This document shows, in pieces, positions 36,802-47,434 of a stretch of 64,000 bases of DNA (position 1 is its first letter; each line of letters starts with the position of its first letter). The stretch covers positions 186,001 to 250,000 of the forward strand of contig JAHLKC010000036.1 of the NCBI GenBank assembly GCA_025449115.1, given 5' to 3'. The DNA comes from Chytridium lagenaria. Its lineage: Eukaryota; Chytridiomycota; Chytridiomycetes; Chytridiales; Chytridiaceae. A program made the position numbers and the translations under genes. Below the pieces are notes generated by a model. It was given only the letters and a program-made list of their open reading frames with translations, was not told the DNA's origin and did not search any database.

Positions 36802-36810
36802 GCGGGGGAG
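36802..36810 (+). other. Polypurine tract
   Basis: The purine-rich string gcgggggag lies immediately before the right LTR, where plus-strand priming occurs in LTR elements. Confidence 0.8.
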
Positions 36811-37398
36811 TGTTAAATCCTGTTCATACGCAACCAATTTAATAAACTGCTTTACTTAAGTCGTCATGTTTAAATGTTTATTGATTTGGTTAGATGAAAA
36901 TTTTCACGCCATTTGGCGTAAGTTTTCTAAAGACACGCTAATCATCTCTGCTACTTAACTACATCACATATTATGATTTGGGCCCAACTTACACTAACTA
37001 TCGTTGCAAAATAATCATCAACCTCGGTGATATCCACCGAACTAAGGGTTGTAGTTTTGCAAGGGTATGTTAGTGTAAGTGAGGAAATCATATTATCTGC
37101 ATGAAAGTCATAGTTAAAAGAACTTAGCAAAAATCAGAAATTTCTGGTTACACAAACATTATTTTGACCGTAAATTAATTTGTCACTTAAAGGGTGATAT
37201 TCCCTTCAACGCGAAGGAGATAAAATGACCTTAGAAGGAAAGAACTTGCACAGTTCCCCTTTCAACGAGACTTCCTGTTTAAGCACAAACAGCACACTGT
37301 TGCCTATAAATACGGCCAGGTGATCTTCTTGTTCAATCCAAGATTTTCACTACTATTTTATTCCTCTCCTCACTTACACTGACGTTCCCACTCTGACA
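36811..37398 (+). repeat. Right LTR of the copia element
   Basis: 588 bp with the same ends as the left LTR. It keeps the 5 bases missing from the left copy. It is followed directly by the target duplication CCTTT. Confidence 0.95.
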
Positions 37399-37403
37399 CC
37401 TTT

Positions 37404-38095
37404 ATATCCCGCATCATATTGAATCCTCCCTTCTTTTCCCTCTGGGTTTTTTATATATACATTTTCCCCACGTTTATAGGGTTTTGAAGGAGGTGGCGCG
37501 CATATGTGCCGTTTATGTGTGTGTGCATATGTTGTGTCTATTATTTATTTGTATTTAATAGATATTCAACACAGACTCTATAGATGGTGGGACATGTGGA
37601 CTTTGGTGGACAACAGTCTGTGGGACAACTCCTGAATATCCCATTTAAAAAATAATGAAAAATAAAAATAAATTGACAAATTACCACAGAAAATATATCC
37701 TTGTGCTACACTCCGTGTTACAGTTTTTCCTTTATAGGTCTATATTATTATGAGCGGTAACTTCTTAAACCCGTCGGAAGGCTTCAAGACGGCTTCATGA
37801 TGACTTCGCAGCGTTGCCGTCTCCTGAAGCTACAAGCAGGAAAGCCATTTTGAAAAGGTTTTCTTTTATATTTAAGGAAAATAATACATTCTATTTTTTA
37901 TGATATATGAAATATGATGTTTGCATTATTTTTATTTTTAGATTTTGTCACGTATTCCAATCCAAAAGATGTATCCAGACACATGCATATAGCATACTTC
38001 AGAAAAGAAGGGACGAACGACAAAAAATTAACTCAATTTTATTTTAATATTCAAAGAAAATCAAAAATAGACGAAATAATGTTAAAGTTTCATAA
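37404..38095. other. AT-rich spacer without recognisable genes
   Basis: A/T-rich sequence between the copia element and the recombinase gene. One 61-codon frame (37914-38099, +) overlaps the recombinase 3' end and has no support. The true end of the Crypton element could lie here, but no terminal structure was found. Confidence 0.5.
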
Positions 38096-41000
38096 TTAAC
38101 GCGCATGGTAAAACGTCTCAAGTTCCGTCGCGTCTAACATATGCTTTCTTAACATTTCATTAAGACCATTAAGCTCTAAGCCCTTCGCCACTCGAAATGC
38201 TTCAAGCATATTTACCACAGTAATGTGTGGTTTCCCAATCTGAGAAGCAGCTGACTTAATAAATTCGTAAATATCCCGCCGCCTTTGAAAAAACTTCCTC
38301 TCTGAACCACCTGGCCGAATCCACTTCTGATTATTTGTTCCACCATTAATACTCCACTGATGGCTCGTTGTTCAAGCCAACCGTAAACTCCTGCCAAAGT
38401 CGAGCCACAGTGGTGGTATTTCGATCCAAACCGTCTTTCCCCACAGGTGTTGCATTGATCAGACTGCTTGTCATTTGTACGGGTGCTGCAACCATGGAGG
38501 TAATAGGTGCTATCGTCGAATTAACAGGAGGGAGCACGCCTGAGGATTCTAATGGTGGTAAATAACTTGTTGTCTCGCCTGAATTAACGGAGAAATTCAA
38601 AAAGTCGTTTAAACCAAACTTGAATGTCAGATGTATACACACATATACTAATAAAAATAATAAATAGAACTTACCCGTCAAAGATAAACTAAGACTGTTT
38701 GCTGCTGCAATGTTTTGGAAGGTACTTGCCATCCCAACAACAAAGTTGTTAAGTTGGGAATGGATTCCCCCAACAGCCCTCTCAAGCCCATCAAGTCTCG
38801 AAGCTATTTCCACCTGCTCTTCCATCCTTCGTGTTTCCAAGACTTTAAATTTTTTCTTCAATTCGAACAGAGGTATTTGAGCAAACCCTAACATCATTGT
38901 GGACGTTGTTGAGGGCCTCCTGAACCATAGGGGCTACGATGCTCAAATTTGACTCCTCCGTGACAGTCTGTGTGGCCAAAGTCTCGAGTTGATCCTTAAA
39001 CGTTACATATTCTGCGTCAGCAAAAAGGGGATCATTCCAGACTGGATGGTCGGGATATTCTTTGCGAAGAAAAACAGAATCTTGAAGGAGAACCACCCGG
39101 AACCAAGTAAGAACTTGAATAATGTTACCTGCCGCAATCGACGTGTCCAATTCGTTACACGTAAGTGGGTCAGCGGCAGCATAGGCCCTGCCCAACGTCA
39201 AGCTCAGAAAAATCTTCTCCTGCAACGAGTCCGGAGGTAGTAGTTGAGCCCGCTGCACGTTGTAGTTCCCAAGAGTTTTATCGTATCCAGCTGACACGCG
39301 CATAAATTCACCAGATAAGTCTTTGAGATAATGCATTTCCATGACCGATCGATTCCAGTGCCCTGCTGATCTTATCTGATCTCGACTCACTCCAGCAGCT
39401 TCCGCTAACCGCGCCCCATTACCTCGCCCCATGTGTGTTTTCGCCTTTGAGGTAATGTTTGCGTCGCCAAGAGCCTTATTTATAGCGTGTGAAGATGCGT
39501 GCCGTAAGAAATTTGGTGTCTTCTTGTCTTGGCCCGGAAAGAGAAGATCGTCATACCAACCCTGACGTGATTTTAGGTCCAAGAATGGCTCTCTTAAAAC
39601 GTGAAGGCGCCAGAAAATGTAAAGGGCAAGGAGACCAATGGCACAGAGACGTGCATCCTTGTGTCTCATTGCCCCAGAGAATTCTTTGCGGCCATCCTTA
39701 TTTGTTTTGCTGCTGCTTATGCAAACAACGAGAACGTATCCTAAAAGGAAAAATAAATAAGAACAATAAGTATTTACATAACGATTGAACATAATAAATA
39801 ATACAGAAACGCGTTCTTACCAGTAGTAACACCTTGGTTGGGCAGATTTAACATATGAAGGTCAGAGAAGGTCAGGCCTCTTGAGTTGTCCCCTCGTAGG
39901 AGATATCTCTCTGTCATAGTGAAAAGGCTTGCGTCGCGTAGACTAGTTTCTATAATGAAAGCAAATTAATTACAGCAAAAAGAAAACCAAACGCGAAAAT
40001 TCAACATACTTGCACCACCCCTCCAGCACGCTTTGATTAGGGTCATTAATTGCACGGTTTGTGAAAATCCATCATTGTACGTGCCTAATCCCTTATCCAC
40101 GTAGGTACTCTTTTGGAACTTCAACTCATTGTCAATAACAACTTTTAACATAGCCCGAACGCCAGGATCGTCCCGAGGGGAAGGAAACGCGATTAACGAG
40201 GATTGCGTCTGCATCTTCCAGAGCTGTGTCAATGCTGAAAGATATTGGAGAAATGTTCTGCTTGCTGATATAGCCCAAGTAGGCCTCAGTAGCTTCCTGA
40301 ACCGCCTCTTCATTGTCAACTCTTGCATTAACAAGCATCCCTCTCTCTTGACCTTCAGCAAAACCTTCCGACTCAACAAAGTACTCGTCTCCAACGGCCA
40401 TATTCCCCGTGTTGTCGTACCGCATCGTGTTATTACCCCCTTCCGCCATCTCAATGCTTTCATTTGTATCTCCCATCTCTACCGCTTCCATGCCCTCACC
40501 GCCCGCCTCTTCCCCATCCTCCTCTACTCCAAAGTCTTCCAAAAGTTTTCCCCAAATTTTCTCTATGAGCTGTGGCTTGTTGAACGACGTTGGAAGATTA
40601 AGGCGCTTGCAGAGCGCCTTTAGCTCTGGTAGCTTCATATTTTGAAGCTTGTCGGGTGTGTAATTTTGAAGATCCTCATCAAGAAGCGGATGCGAAGAAT
40701 TGCGCACAATTATTGCGCCACTTGGCCGTGACCTCGCATATGCTAGCCTTGCTCTATAGGTTTGCGGAATACCTCCATTTCGAACTCCAAATGCCACCCG
40801 ACTGTGCTGTCCCCGCCTAAGAGCCCCCAGGACCCCTTTGCTGTTCTGGCTGACGACCTCGACCCCTTCGAGGACCTTGGGCTTCCTTGTTGTTCAAGAA
40901 AGTATCTTTGATGAAGGCAATTATCTTTTGGGCCGTGACAAAAAGGCGATCGGTCGATCCAGCAAAGTTGCATTGCACCATGCAATAAATCTTTTCTGAC

Positions 41001-41340
41001 GGCTCAAGTAGGCGTTCTTGGTGTTCTTTGACTGGACATCTGCAGCTTGCATCATCATGTCATTCGTACGGCTTCCATCTCTGTTTCTCGGGAAACATGC
41101 TGGGTATAGCTATCCAGAGAAGTTATTCCAGTGGTGGCATCCTGATAAAGCATGTTCCGAGGATCAGCTGCGTCGGAATTGCCCGTCTTGCTGCTGCAAT
41201 GTCAACATCTATGGTTCCATCATGTGTTGGCGCTGGACTGTTTATAGCTGGAGGATTCGCTGGAGGGGCTGGAGGGCTGTTGGTGGTGTGTGCGTGAAGC
41301 TTCTTCGCAACGACCCATCGACAACATGTTTGACCGATGC
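38096..41340 (-). CDS. Crypton-type tyrosine recombinase (Ndc10_II/GCR1_C-like) with SAP-like segment
   Basis: In order from the N-terminus: a core-binding helix (NAYLSRQKRFIAWCN near 40990), a linker, a SAP-like motif (YTPDKLQNMKLPELKALC, about 40660), an acidic insert, YLSALTQLWKM, then the Ndc10-domain-2 signature (GLGTYNDGFSQ, LRDASLF, RYLLRGDNSRGL, MRHKDARLCAIGLLALYIFW, FLDLKSRQGWYDDLLFPG). Catalytic-type residues are visible as Arg in MRHKDAR, H-x-x-R in KTHMGRGNGAR, and His/Trp plus Tyr in AGHWNRSVMEMHYL. The C-terminus resembles GCR1_C (VARLWQEFTVGLN, SERKFFQRRRDIYEFI) and stops at 38096. Introns are seen near 39793-39822, 39955-40005 and 38600-38673. Frame breaks lie near 38390, 38905, 40265, 40930 and 41150, and the exact start is unsure. 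Cryptons move by circular intermediates cut by this enzyme. Confidence 0.8.
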
Positions 41341-41424
41341 ATTATTGTTGACTCCTGACAACTTCTGCTTTTTTTTTTTCTGTTATAAACAATAAATAAA
41401 TAAATTAAAATAATTTAATTATTA

Positions 41425-41616
41425 TTAAATTATTAATATTTTACTTATAAAGTGGACATTTGAGTGAGGTAATATTTCGAGATACATGATGTATTGCGGG
41501 AACTGAGCAAAATTGGAGTCCGGCGGGTGAACTCTCCGCCGCAAAACTGATGCAATCATTTCCTCCGTGAAGTAGCTGATAGGCTCCTCATCCTCTAGTG
41601 GGATGACAAGTCTCAT
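41425..41616 (-). CDS. Small ORF of 63 residues, divergent from the Cys/His-rich gene
   Basis: It has an ATG start (MRLVIPLEDEEPISYF), ends ISKILII and is not antisense to another coding frame. Only 78 bp separate it from the gene at 41695. Composition is protein-like but no family is recognised; it may be chance. Confidence 0.25.
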   Translation of the reverse strand: MRLVIPLEDEEPISYFTEEMIASVLRRRVHPPDSNFAQFPQYIMYLEILPHSNVHFISKILII

Positions 41617-41694
41617 AATTTAAGAGTTCAATAATTAAATAAAGATAAATAATTAAACGCGGTGGTGGCCCAGAGTTAATCTTTCTTTGATCTA

Positions 41695-43203
41695 ATGATA
41701 CCCGCCGAGAGCTCTATCACCAAACTATGCGGGGGTGGTGATCCATCAAAAGGATGCGGTGAATCCGCTGTTGCTTGCAATCACCGATGTCCTTCTTGCC
41801 ATGTTGTCGTGCATCCAGTTTGCGGACAGGTGCTTGGCGAGGAGTCTTTGACATCTCCTGTTCTTTGCAACCATTGCAAGAGCAGCTTCGAAACCCACGA
41901 TCCGTTGAATACGCTGAACGATCCTTCCTTGCGCCAAATGAATTCGCCATCCATGCCAGCACTGATGGCAGCCGATCCAGTTAATCCAGCATCTAACGTT
42001 GACATCCTCTCGTCGAGCACTCTTAGTGCAGTTACACCACCTACCAAGAAAGCGAAACGTTCTGCCGGCTCTGCTAAAGGGAAGAGACTGTCTGAAGCAT
42101 CGACATCGAGTGATACTCTTCTGAATGTTGTTGTGGTATTTAAATTCAAAGATTTCCAAGGAAACCGAACAAAGCCAACGGCGAGGGAGATAATTCCTGC
42201 GGACAGCATTCAAAACTTCTACTTGCGTGTCTGGGAACGGGCTCAACCGCATGTCCAACGACTCGTAACGGTGCCAGAGGAAAAAAATGGAATAATGGAG
42301 TGGGATGCGAGAACGGAATATACTGTTGCTGACTTGAGCAACTTTATTACCTTCAGTGATGACAAGGGGCATCGTAGTTTCCCAGAAGGTGTTCTACCGC
42401 CGTATGGCGACCTTCTACCATTTAGAGCCACCATTGATCCATCATCAGCAGAGCAAAAAATATTAACGATACATGTTCACGCTTATGGCAACGCAATTGT
42501 TGACAAAACCACATACGACAAGCTCGTGAAGACGCTGTTGAAAAAAACCAACGTGGATCGTTCTGGCGCAACCAATGCCGAAGGTATCAAGCAAATTGTA
42601 AGTAATATATTATATGGTATTAAAGCACTTCTAACAAAATGTAGCAAGCTCGGTTGATGGAAATGCACAAGGAAAACTATGCCGGAACGGTTTTTTTTGC
42701 GTTAAAGAAATATTGTACTAATATAATTAGACGCATGCATGGTTTCAATTGGCGGCTACAATTGCTAGCAAACCAAAAGACGAGCAAGAGGGTCTTATCT
42801 TGTGTCCCTCGCAACTTGACGACATTAAGAGATTTCAAAGGCCCGCCGACAACTTTGAGGCGGCCCATCGGCATTTTGAAGTGGCGACTAAAGTAGCTCT
42901 AAATGAAACGCGTTCAGGGAGGAGGTTGCTGGGGCGGTATTCCGACAAACTTAACCATCTGAAGGGAGCTTTAAAGCGCAAGATTATCAGGTACACAACT
43001 TTAACATTACAACATATTGACGTCTAAGCTGGGTTGACGAGGCGTTTGAACCGCTGTTTAATGAAATAGTTCAAGATGATCACGACATTCAGCAGCGTGA
43101 CGAAGTGATTCAAAATTTCTCGTCAATGTTTAATTGTATAGAATACGGAAGTAGCGCCTCTATTTTGGAACGGGTGGTGGACCAAGGTGATCTGGATCAT
43201 TAA
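41695..43203 (+). CDS. Cys/His-rich protein of unknown function, intact, four exons
   Basis: Exons are 41695-42597, 42645-42689, 42731-42989 (approximate inner limits) and about 43029-43203. The intron donors and acceptors restore one open frame of roughly 460 residues with no break, which is unusual in this window. Residues 12-66 carry a possible zinc-binding cluster (CGGGDPSKGC, CNHRCPSCHVVVHPVCG, LCNHCKSSF). A Ser/Lys-rich linker with a nuclear-localisation-like PTKKAKRS follows. A globular region follows (FKFKDFQGNRTKPTAREI, YLRVWERAQPHVQRL, YGDLLPFRATIDPSS, LTIHVHAYGN), then a helical C-terminus. It lies between a recombinase gene and a transposase gene that both run on the other strand. 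It could be an accessory protein of one of those elements or a host gene; I do not recognise the family. Confidence 0.65.
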
Positions 43204-43373
43204 GCTCTTCCTTTATTCCCGTCTTTTTCTTTATTTGTTACGTTTTATATGGCTTTCATGTGTTTTTGTCCCTCCTATTCTTTCTTATCATCAATGTCAG
43301 TTTACTAGCTTCGCTTCCATCTCACTTTTAACATGTTGCCCGCCTCCTATTCATTCATATTAAAAAATAAATC

Positions 43374-44798
43374 TTAAGTGAAACTCTTTATCAATAACAT
43401 CAATATATTTTGTTTTCCATTACTACAGTTCCCCTGAGGATCGCGTGAAAGAGTCGTTGGAGCGTCGTCATCGTGATCAGAAAAGTCATAACCTGATGCA
43501 CATTGCCTAAATGCCACGTCGGGATCAAAACCCCACGGAAGGTAGCCGCAGCTTTCAAAAATACTCGAAAAATCATGACGGTATTGTAAGAAGGGTTCCA
43601 TCGCGTCCAAAATCGTTGAAGAGGGATCAGCCTTCGTATTTTCAAGATATATTCGCTTCATCTTCGTTTTCAAGAGACCAAAGAAGATTTCGATTGGGTT
43701 GAAAAATGGGCAGTATGCGGGTAAAAAGATGACGCGGATGCCCAGCGATAAAAGATAGTAGGTGATATTGGGATCCGTATGAATTCTTGCGCCATCCATT
43801 ATCCATACAGAATGAAGTCCTGGGTATTCAAATACCTATATTGGATACAAATAAGAAACAATCAATAAGATAAAATATATACCTTACGACTATTGAGAGC
43901 GAAATCCCGACAGCAGTCTAGAAAAATGTGTCTGGTAAACGTTCCTTCTGTTGGGTATGATTCTAATACACCGTCAACTCCAATGAAACATAATAGAGAT
44001 GTCCGAGCCTTCCGTATAAATTCTCCTCGGAAGAATAACTTCTCTCCCTGCACAAAAGTTTCAGATTATAGTGAAAAACGTTCCCTAACCTTGATGCCGA
44101 AGCCTTTCCGTCGTATCATGTCACGATTGTCGAAACCAACCTCATCAAGAAAAACTAGGTTGTGACTAATCCATGGAAGCTCGTTTAATTCATTCCAGAA
44201 GCGTATAACGTCAAGCCTATTGACTTGAATGGCACGCCGTTCCAAAACCTTCCAGGTGTAGCCTTCGGAATGCAGGATTGATGAGAGGCACGACTTGCTG
44301 ATGGACTTTGCGAAATGTTCTTGAAAGGCATGTTGAGCCTCATCCAAGTACAAAATAGGATTTTTGTCGTAGAGCGCCGTAATCCACTCTCTCTCCCCAG
44401 CAGAGAACTTCCTGTATACAGTAACCCTCTTTCTATCTTGAACGTCTCCGTTTTTCTCAAAGTCATCGATCCAATTTGTGATGGTGGATGGACCTTTAAT
44501 GCTGTAAGATTGAGATGTTTTTTACGAAATTACTTTTGAAGAAGAGCTTTGCCAGCCTCGTTTTCTTAACTCCAAGAAAAAAGTACATATAAATGCAGTA
44601 TTCTTTCACTGCACGGGATGCGTGTTGATGGGTGACGGCATGCATTATTGTAGACATTTCTTTATTGACGGAGGATGTGGTAGCACAAAGGTTCTCCGCC
44701 AAATTCCAATTTTCAACAGGACTCGCAATAAAATGTCTATATATCTGTTGATACATCACCTCAATTTCTGAAATTATTAATTGTGTCACATGGGACAT
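43374..44798 (-). CDS. IS630/Tc1-mariner-superfamily transposase with three introns
   Basis: It starts MSHVTQLIISEIEVMYQQIY. Residues KEYCIYMYFFLGVKKTRLAK and, after a short intron near 44520, SIKGPSTITNWIDDFEKNGD form a helix-turn-helix DNA-binding region. The catalytic core shows the expected acidic triad: FLDEVGFDNRDM, WIMDGARIH and CPFFNPIEIFFGLLK (Glu). Further introns at about 44052-44090 and 43838-43884 restore the frame. A frame change is needed near 44390. The C-terminal tail after GYDFSDHDDDAP is acidic. I found no clear terminal inverted repeats or TA duplications, so the element limits are unknown. Confidence 0.85.
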
Positions 44799-45288
44799 TG
44801 CCTTGGGACAGCATTAATTAATTTTTGGGACATTGCGACAAGTCATTATACACAGCGAATCTTTCGAAAATGAAAACTTTGTGATTCCACTGAAATTCCA
44901 CTGAATTTCCTTTTAATTTCCTGGCAGAAATAAATGGGGCCCATTAATTAAGTTTTAGCCAATCAAAAATTTGAAAATAATAAAAATCGATTATTGGCTG
45001 CAATTTTTGGAAATCACCAGGAAATACGATGGTTTATCACAGGAAAGTACATGGAACCCGGTGGATAATTGTAGACGTTAAGGTTATCTTGTGTAATTAA
45101 CGGGAAACCGCAGGGAAATGACCGGGTTTTCTGGGTGAAAATATAATGGATATTTTGGCCTTTAGGGGATATAATGATTTTTATTTTCGTAATAATAAAT
45201 AAAAGGCTATAACATGAACATTTACTCGAACCATGTCCCTCCAACATCTTCGGTTAGCACGAGTATGGTCCCCTTACCTTCTTCATTG

Positions 45289-45356
45289 TTAATCTGTGCC
45301 TTGAATGATAGATCTAAATGCATTAATCTGTGCCTTGAATGATAGATCTAAATGCA
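45289..45356. repeat. 34-bp tandem duplication
   Basis: Two perfect head-to-tail copies of a 34-bp unit containing ctgtgccttgaatgatagat (45289-45322 and 45323-45356). Confidence 0.95.
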
Positions 45357-45686
45357 TTAATAAAATAAACATGGCGATAGCAAAAACCTTTTTAATGTCG
45401 AGTCTGTCGCAATGCTTGAGTTCACACATTTCCTCCAGCCAACTAAACATTTGTTAGATTCTTTGACATCAACTGGTAGGCTGGTCTAGGTTATATCTAT
45501 ATAGTTAGCTAGTTGTTGGCTTCTTCATACCTTTCTACTTTTCTTGAAACAATGCGTACGGTTTTGCTAGGATCGGATGCAGACTTGGTTTCAGAAGTAA
45601 CGTCGCTATCTTTGAAGTTATAAGTTTGAGTGCATTCAATGAGGATACCGTCTGTAGTGAATAACGGCATGAGGGTTTGAACCCTC

Positions 45687-45719
45687 GGGGGGGGGGGGGG
45701 GGGGTGGGGGGGGAGGGGT
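45687..45719. repeat. Near-pure G run
   Basis: About 33 bases that are G except for one T, one A and a terminal T. It can form G-quadruplex structures and is a place where read length calls are unreliable. Confidence 0.9.
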
Positions 45720-46450
45720 GTATGGCAAAGTACACGAAGGTGAGTGATGTTGGAGGGATGGTCTAAGAGGGAACGACATATGCGGGTATGTGGGTGATGT
45801 TGGGGATTAACTTAAGATTTTTTTTTTGCCTCGAGTGAACTTTAATTTTTTTAAAAATCTTCGACGAAAATATATTCATCATGTTATGCCCTGACAAAAA
45901 AGGTAAGGACAAGTAACACAAAAAATCCAACCAATCAGATAGATTCTACACGCTGTACAACACTGGAAAGCTCTGGGAAAGAGGCAGGAAATGGCGAGGG
46001 ATCGTTTGGAGAAGTTCGCTGTGTATTTATATTTTGTGTATTACTTTAATATGAGAAATTTCTTGATTTAATTTCTACCTGTTGAATCCAGTAGTTGATA
46101 TTGAGTTGATCCCCTATCCTCTATCACCACGCGCGTGGCCTGCGGCGTGATCTCCCCTTCACTCTTAGTTGGATGACAGTCGACCCCTCTCCCCCCTTAC
46201 CACCTGGTGAAGCTGCAATCCGGCCGTTTGAGACGGAAGGCTGTGATGGAATCCCTCCTCATTCACAGTGTCCTTTAGTCAAGGCTTGGTCAGCTACATT
46301 CCACCTCTGGTGCTCTCCGACCCGATGATCAGGCGCTAACGGCAGGCAATGAGTGAGTTTACCTGTTCTAAGCTCTGAGAGGCAAACGAGAGCCCATGTT
46401 CCAAAAAGGTGCCATAGTAGGGTGGCATGGAGACTTATAGCCATCCCCAA

Positions 46451-47430
46451 TTGCCAGGAGACAATCTGGTGCTGATACTGGTTTAGAAGCAAGGTTAGTC
46501 AATATTAAAGATACTAAAACTGTTCCCATCTCTCCTTTTATTTAATAGAACTCACGGAAACTACCACACACTGTGAAGTTCTCTCTAGTGGCCTCCTCTG
46601 CTAAGGCTTGACATACAGAGGTAGAGAACAACCATTGTAGGTGACGATACTAACTCCCTGGATGTACTCTAGAGTCAAGAATATAGCCCTACTCATCTGT
46701 TAAGGGATGCAAGGATTTGGTGTGCTGTGGTTTGTGTTTCGTTCTGATCGTTAGTAGAAGGGGGGAAATGAAGGGAAATGCCTCATAACTAGGTCCAAAG
46801 TGACGAGGGGAAAGGGTCCTACGAGAAGGGATTCCATCCCGCTCCAAGGAATGTGTCAGGTCTCTGTTACTGCTCCTTATAACCGTTTTAACATGTTGTT
46901 TCTATTGTCTCATCCATCCATGGGCTTCCTACGTGCCACTACTCCCACTCCAAACATCAGGATGGCATATGTCATCAACAAAAAAGCAACAGGCGTGGTT
47001 CTCCGACCAGACCTTCGAAGAAATCATGCAAATAAGGCGTATTAACTTTCTACAAATGATAAAACAACACATAAAGGGGAATCAAATAACAACAACAGGC
47101 ATCTCGAATTACATGGTAGCATGTCATAAGTTGGCATACCACGTCAACTGCTGATTGCAGGAGACGATCTGGTGCTGATATTGATTTAGATGCAAGGTAA
47201 GTTGATAATGAAGATACTAAACACGTTCCCTTCTCCCTTAAATAAGCAGAATCTCGCGATCACTCACCCACACCATCGCCAAACAACAACAACATCACTT
47301 AGATTCAGGAGTACATCCTGTCCCTAGGTGCTCTGTGGACTTGCTCTGCTGGAGCAACTCCTTTACTCTTCTCCCCTACCCCTAGTCGAAGCTAGGTAGG
47401 GAGGGATGGGTCAAGAGAAGATCACACCAG
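46451..47430. repeat. Dispersed repeat copy flanked by about 105-bp direct repeats
   Basis: 46451-46554 and 47154-47256 are direct repeats (shared atctggtgctgata, tttaga-gcaaggt, gatactaaa). Between them lies the module shared with 29851-30255. Beyond it, 47040-47150 and 47320-47430 match 30570-30690 and 30255-30375 in reverse orientation. Direct repeats around an internal module, followed by an open frame, resemble a degraded retroelement 5' region. Confidence 0.6.
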
Positions 47431-47434
47431 GGAA

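Larger units (their letters stand above)
31001..37398 (+). mobile_element. Ty1/copia LTR retrotransposon, recently inserted
   Basis: It is bounded by two LTRs (31001-31583 and 36811-37398) that start TGTTAAATCC and end CTCTGACA, with the 5-bp target duplication CCTTT at 30996-31000 and 37399-37403. Internal order is gag, aspartic protease (DSGAS), integrase, reverse transcriptase, RNase H. Integrase before RT defines the copia superfamily. The coding region reads through only with several frame changes. The LTRs differ by three indels totalling 5 bases and I found no substitutions, so insertion is very recent. It is an ordinary fungal-genome retroelement, not an infectious virus. Confidence 0.95.
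44799..46450. other. Spacer with a 34-bp tandem repeat and a G-run
   Basis: No gene is supported. It includes two copies of gggacattgc near 44792 and 44829, a tandem duplication at 45289-45356 and a G-rich run at 45687-45719. From about 46100 the sequence grades into the dispersed repeat family. Confidence 0.5.

Noticed and set aside
41018..41395. Plus-strand ORFs with a Gly-rich hydrophobic segment
   Set aside because: They are antisense to the N-terminal part of the recombinase gene, and the Gly/Ala stretch mirrors a Pro/Ala-rich coding run.
41746..42372. 208-codon minus-strand ORF
   Set aside because: Antisense to the intact Cys/His-rich gene, whose exons, introns and motifs are coherent on the plus strand.
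44799..45300. Terminal inverted repeats for the IS630/Tc1-like element
   Set aside because: I compared the flanks of 43200-43400 and 44800-45250 and found no convincing inverted repeats or TA duplication.
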